Shown: positions 61,388-64,000 of the stretch, piece after piece | Layout of the letters: each line of letters opens with the position of its first letter | How positions within the stretch are numbered: the stretch's first letter is position 1 | Assembly: GCF_014195545.1 (NCBI RefSeq) | Contig: NZ_JACIBX010000004.1 | Coordinates: 176,312-240,311, forward strand | Reading direction: 5' to 3' | Length of the DNA stretch: 64,000 nucleotides | Source of the DNA: Limimaricola variabilis | GTDB taxonomy: Bacteria; Pseudomonadota; Alphaproteobacteria; Rhodobacterales; Rhodobacteraceae | Program-made: the position numbers and the translations under genes | The notes under the pieces: generated by a model | The model's database searches: none | What the model was told of the DNA's origin: nothing | The model's input: the letters and a program-made list of their open reading frames with translations, nothing else

Positions 61388-62182
61388 TCATGCGGCCTCG
61401 AACTCGTCTTCGGGTTCCTTCGCCCCCGTCATATAGGCAACCGCGTCCGACATCGAATGATTCTTGGGGTCGATGACGCAAAGCCGCTGTCCCAGGCGGT
61501 GCACGTGTATCCGGTCCGCTAGTTCGAACACGTGCGGCATGTTGTGCGAGATCAGGATGATCGGGATACCGCGCGACTTCACGTCGAGGATCAACTCCAG
61601 CACCCGCCGGCTCTCCTTGACGCCAAGCGCGGCGGTGGGTTCGTCGAGGATGATCACCTTGGAGCCGAAGGCCGCGGCGCGGGCGACCGCCACGCCTTGG
61701 CGCTGCCCGCCCGAGAGCGTCTCGACCGCCTGGTTGATGTTCTGGATCGTCATCAGCCCGAGGTCGTTCAGCTTCTGGCGGGCGAACTGCTCCATCGCCA
61801 GGCGGTCGAGCTGACGGAGCCACTTGCCCCGGAAGCCCGGTTTGCGCAGTTCGCGCCCCATGAACATGTTGTCGGCGATCGACAGGGCGGGCGACATCGC
61901 CAGCTGCTGGTAGACCGTCTCGATGCCGGCATGGCGCGCGTCGTTGGGCGAGTGGAAATGCACCTGCCGGCCTTCCAGCGTGACCTCGCCCTCGTCGGGC
62001 GTGACCGCGCCCGAGAGCGCCTTGATCAGCGTCGATTTGCCCGCGCCGTTATCGCCGATCACCGCGAGGATTTCGCCCGGGTAGAGGTCGAAGTCGCAAT
62101 GGTCGAGGGCGACCACCTTGCCGTAACGCTTGACGAGGTTTCGGCCCTTGAGGATGGGTTCGCGTTTCTGTTCGATGCTCAT
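61388..62182 (-). CDS. frcA: Sugar ABC importer ATPase, FrcA-like
   Basis: This 264-residue single-domain ATPase has Walker A GDNGAGKST, YQQLAMSPALSIADNMFMGREL (Q-loop region), signature LSGGQRQGVAVARA and Walker B VIILDEPTAAL. Most sugar ATPases of this class (RbsA, XylG) carry two ATPase domains; a single domain of about 260 residues is characteristic of FrcA. Its start overlaps the permease stop (ATGA). It energises fructose or related monosaccharide import. Confidence 0.9.
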   Translation of the reverse strand: MSIEQKREPILKGRNLVKRYGKVVALDHCDFDLYPGEILAVIGDNGAGKSTLIKALSGAVTPDEGEVTLEGRQVHFHSPNDARHAGIETVYQQLAMSPALSIADNMFMGRELRKPGFRGKWLRQLDRLAMEQFARQKLNDLGLMTIQNINQAVETLSGGQRQGVAVARAAAFGSKVIILDEPTAALGVKESRRVLELILDVKSRGIPIILISHNMPHVFELADRIHVHRLGQRLCVIDPKNHSMSDAVAYMTGAKEPEDEFEAA

Positions 62183-63243
62183 GCCGACACCTTCCTGATC
62201 CATTGGTCCACGGCCACGGCGGCAATGATCAGCACGCCGATGAAGAAATAGGTCCACTGCGCGTCGGCCCCGAGCAGTCGCAGCCCGAGCGAGAACACCC
62301 CCACGATCAGCGCGCCGAACAGCGAGCCCATGATCGAGCCGCGTCCGCCGAAGAGCGAGATGCCCCCGATCACCACGGCGGTGATGCTCTCGATGTTGGC
62401 ATCGTAGCCGGACGTGGGCGAGACCGAGCCGATGCGCCCGATCAGCGCCCAGCCGGCGAAGGCGCAGATCAGCCCCGACAGCATGTAGACGGAGACGAGG
62501 GTGCGCTTGACGTTGACACCCGAAAGCTGCGCCGCCTCGGCGTCGTCGCCCACCGCATAGACGTGCCGTCCCCAGGCGGTCTGCCGCAGCACCCAGCCCA
62601 GCAACACGATCAGCGCGATCATGAACACCACGCCGACGGTAAAGACCGCGCCGCCGATCTCGAACTTGGCGCCGAAAAACTGCAAGATCGGTGCCTCGGC
62701 CTCGATCTCCTGCGCGCGGATCGTCTCGTTGGCCGAATAGAGGTAGTTGGTGGCGAGAAAGATCTGCCAGCTGCCCAGCGTCACGATGAAGGGCGGCAGC
62801 CGCATCACCGAAACGAGCCAGCCGTTGAGGAAACCGCAGGCCGTGCCGACGGCAAGGCCGCAGGCGACGGCAACGGGGGCGGGGATGCCGTAGCGAAAGG
62901 TGAACTGGCCCATCACCACCGAGCTCAGCACCATGATCGCGCCGACCGACAGGTCGATGCCCGCGGTCAAGATGACGAGGCTCTGCGCGGCGGCGACGAT
63001 GCCGACGATCTGCACCTGCTGCAGGATCAGCGTCAGCGCGAAGGGCGAGAAGAAACGCGAGCCCAGCAGCAGCCCGAAGACGATGATCGAGACCAGCAGC
63101 ACGATCAGCGGCACCAAGGCGGGCGTGACGTGCAGCGCGTGCTGAATGCGGTGCAGCGGACTTCTGCGGTGATCCTGAAACTCTGCTACCGTCTCGGCGC
63201 GTTTCTCGCGCACCGAGGCTTCGTAGTGATCGCTATCTGTCAT
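62179..63243 (-). CDS. frcC: Sugar ABC importer permease, FrcC-like
   Basis: This 354-residue permease of the RbsC/FrcC family has about eight to ten membrane helices, the conserved AAAQSLVILTAGIDLSVGAIM segment (residues about 84-104) and TSGYDANIESITAVVIGGISLFGGRG (about 280-305). The N-terminal 35 residues are cytoplasmic and charged. It lies between frcB and frcA. Specificity for fructose is inferred from the gene set. Confidence 0.9.
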   Translation of the reverse strand: MTDSDHYEASVREKRAETVAEFQDHRRSPLHRIQHALHVTPALVPLIVLLVSIIVFGLLLGSRFFSPFALTLILQQVQIVGIVAAAQSLVILTAGIDLSVGAIMVLSSVVMGQFTFRYGIPAPVAVACGLAVGTACGFLNGWLVSVMRLPPFIVTLGSWQIFLATNYLYSANETIRAQEIEAEAPILQFFGAKFEIGGAVFTVGVVFMIALIVLLGWVLRQTAWGRHVYAVGDDAEAAQLSGVNVKRTLVSVYMLSGLICAFAGWALIGRIGSVSPTSGYDANIESITAVVIGGISLFGGRGSIMGSLFGALIVGVFSLGLRLLGADAQWTYFFIGVLIIAAVAVDQWIRKVSA

Positions 63244-63301
63244 GGCGCGCCCCTCCCGTGGCGTGTGGCAGGGCGCGCCCCTTCGCGCGGCCCCTCGTCA
63301 T

Positions 63302-63364
63302 CGGGGCGGGCGCGGGGCCCGCCCCGTCAGGGACATCCTGCGCCGCCCGAAGACGCGCAGGATG
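63302..63364 (-). terminator. Two strong hairpins between frcB and frcC
   Basis: The first is CGGGGCGGGC/GCCCGCCCCG (63302-63326, loop GCGGG) and the second CATCCTGCGC/GCGCAGGATG (63334-63364, loop of 11). There is no T-run, so they probably stabilise or attenuate the mRNA, keeping binding-protein levels above those of the membrane parts, as is common for such operons. Confidence 0.55.
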
Positions 63365-63382
63365 GAATGATCCCGGCGGGGC

Positions 63383-64000
63383 TTAGCCCCAGCAAAGCTC
63401 CTGGCCTTCCTCGACCGAGATCGACTCGACGCCATCGACGGGCTCGTCGGTCACCAGCTTCACGCCGGTGTCGTAGAAGTCCTTGCCTTCGGTGTTCTCG
63501 GGCAGGGTGCCGTCCTCGGCGTATTGCGCGATCGCCTCGACGCCGAGCCAGGCCATCTCCAGCGGGTATTGCTGCGAGGTGGCGCCGATGACGCCGTCGG
63601 CCACGTTCTGGACACCGGGGCAGCCGCCATCGACCGAAACGATCAGCACGTCATTCTCGCGGCCGATCGCCTTGAGCGCCTCGTAGGCCCCCGCGGCGGC
63701 GGGCTCGTTGATGGTGTAGACGACGTTGATCTCGGGGTCCTTGGCGAGCAGGTTCTCCATCGCCGTGCGGCCGCCTTCCTCGTTGCCGGCGGTCACGTCG
63801 TTGCCGACGATGCGCGGGTCGTCCTCGTCGCCCCACTTGTTCGGGTCCTTGGTGTCGATGCCGAAGCCGGTCAGGAAGCCCTGGTCGCGCAGCACGTCGA
63901 CCGAGGGCTGGCTGACGCCGAGGTCGAGCATCGCGATCTTGGCGTTGGCGGCCTCTTCGCCGAGCTTGGCGGCGGCCCATTTGCCGATCAGTTCGCCCGC
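63383..64000 (-). CDS. frcB: Sugar-binding protein, FrcB-like (partial, start outside window)
   Basis: The C-terminal 205 residues of a periplasmic sugar-binding protein of the RbsB/FrcB class are visible. [48 protein letters not shown] and a final [17 protein letters not shown] match the FrcB pattern. The N-terminus with signal peptide lies beyond 64000. It is the first gene of the frcBCA operon, which reads toward lower coordinates. Confidence 0.88.
   Translation of the reverse strand, partial: AGELIGKWAAAKLGEEAANAKIAMLDLGVSQPSVDVLRDQGFLTGFGIDTKDPNKWGDEDDPRIVGNDVTAGNEEGGRTAMENLLAKDPEINVVYTINEPAAAGAYEALKAIGRENDVLIVSVDGGCPGVQNVADGVIGATSQQYPLEMAWLGVEAIAQYAEDGTLPENTEGKDFYDTGVKLVTDEPVDGVESISVEEGQELCWG

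Noticed and set aside
62203..63591. Plus-strand frame opposite frcC and frcB
   Set aside because: His/Asp/Arg-rich shadow product; the minus-strand genes are certain.
1..64000. tRNA and rRNA genes
   Set aside because: No T-arm-like GGTTCGAATCC pattern with matching acceptor stem and no rRNA signature was noticed on reading; a covariance search was not possible here.

Overview
The window reads as chromosome or chromid sequence of an alphaproteobacterium of the Rhodobacteraceae/roseobacter type. GC is high, operons are tight with many 4-bp ATGA overlaps, and the gene families fit: a PrtD-type type I exporter, a heme peroxidase with RTX repeats, a cyclic beta-1,2-glucan synthase, an Frc-like sugar importer and IS110/IS30/IS3 elements. 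This assignment rests on gene families and composition only.

Region 1 (1-3775) is a TauABC/NMT1-like ABC importer followed by an Ldh_2-family dehydrogenase. Region 2 (4524-5776) holds a secreted EF-hand protein with a long Asp/Glu tail and a putative 2-oxoglutarate/iron oxygenase. Region 3 (5826-11532, minus strand) holds a multicopper oxidase with a poly-Asp tail, a fused SCO/cytochrome c protein, and a NarL-type sensor kinase/regulator pair. Divergent from it, region 4 (12609-25952) encodes a 2,513-residue animal-heme-peroxidase/RTX protein, a type I exporter ATPase, a second RTX protein, an HlyD-type adaptor and a small membrane protein. Together, regions 2-4 look like an extracellular metal-oxidation or redox island. 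RTX heme peroxidases and multicopper oxidases are the two enzyme classes linked to bacterial Mn(II) oxidation, so Mn oxidation is the leading hypothesis, not a demonstrated function.

Region 5 (26221-35758) is a compact type II secretion system (gspE, L, M, C, F, I, J, G, O, K, D) split over several transcription directions, followed by an LpoA-like lipoprotein. Region 6 (about 37200-40452) is an IS30 element with two frameshifts, interrupted by an IS1111-type IS110-family element whose ends can be placed to the base, followed by a broken tyrosine recombinase. Region 7 (40522-44374) is accessory DNA with a Crp/Fnr regulator and several very small proteins. Region 8 (44524-53025) is one gene, ndvB, for cyclic beta-1,2-glucan synthase. 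Region 9 (53459-about 56820) is a nest of insertion sequences: an intact IS110-type element inside an IS3 element, next to remnants of another IS110 element and an IS5-like element.

Region 10 (56841-64000) carries a fructose-type sugar ABC importer (frcA, frcC and partial frcB), an FrcK-like kinase, an AroE-family dehydrogenase, a GMC oxidoreductase and a divergent AraC regulator. This suggests uptake and oxidation of a sugar, polyol or cyclitol.

The most checkable new observations are the two IS110-family elements. One has its non-coding region downstream of the transposase and the other upstream. In both, that region contains 9-10 nt matches to the element's own insertion junctions or target, as expected if it encodes a target-guiding RNA.
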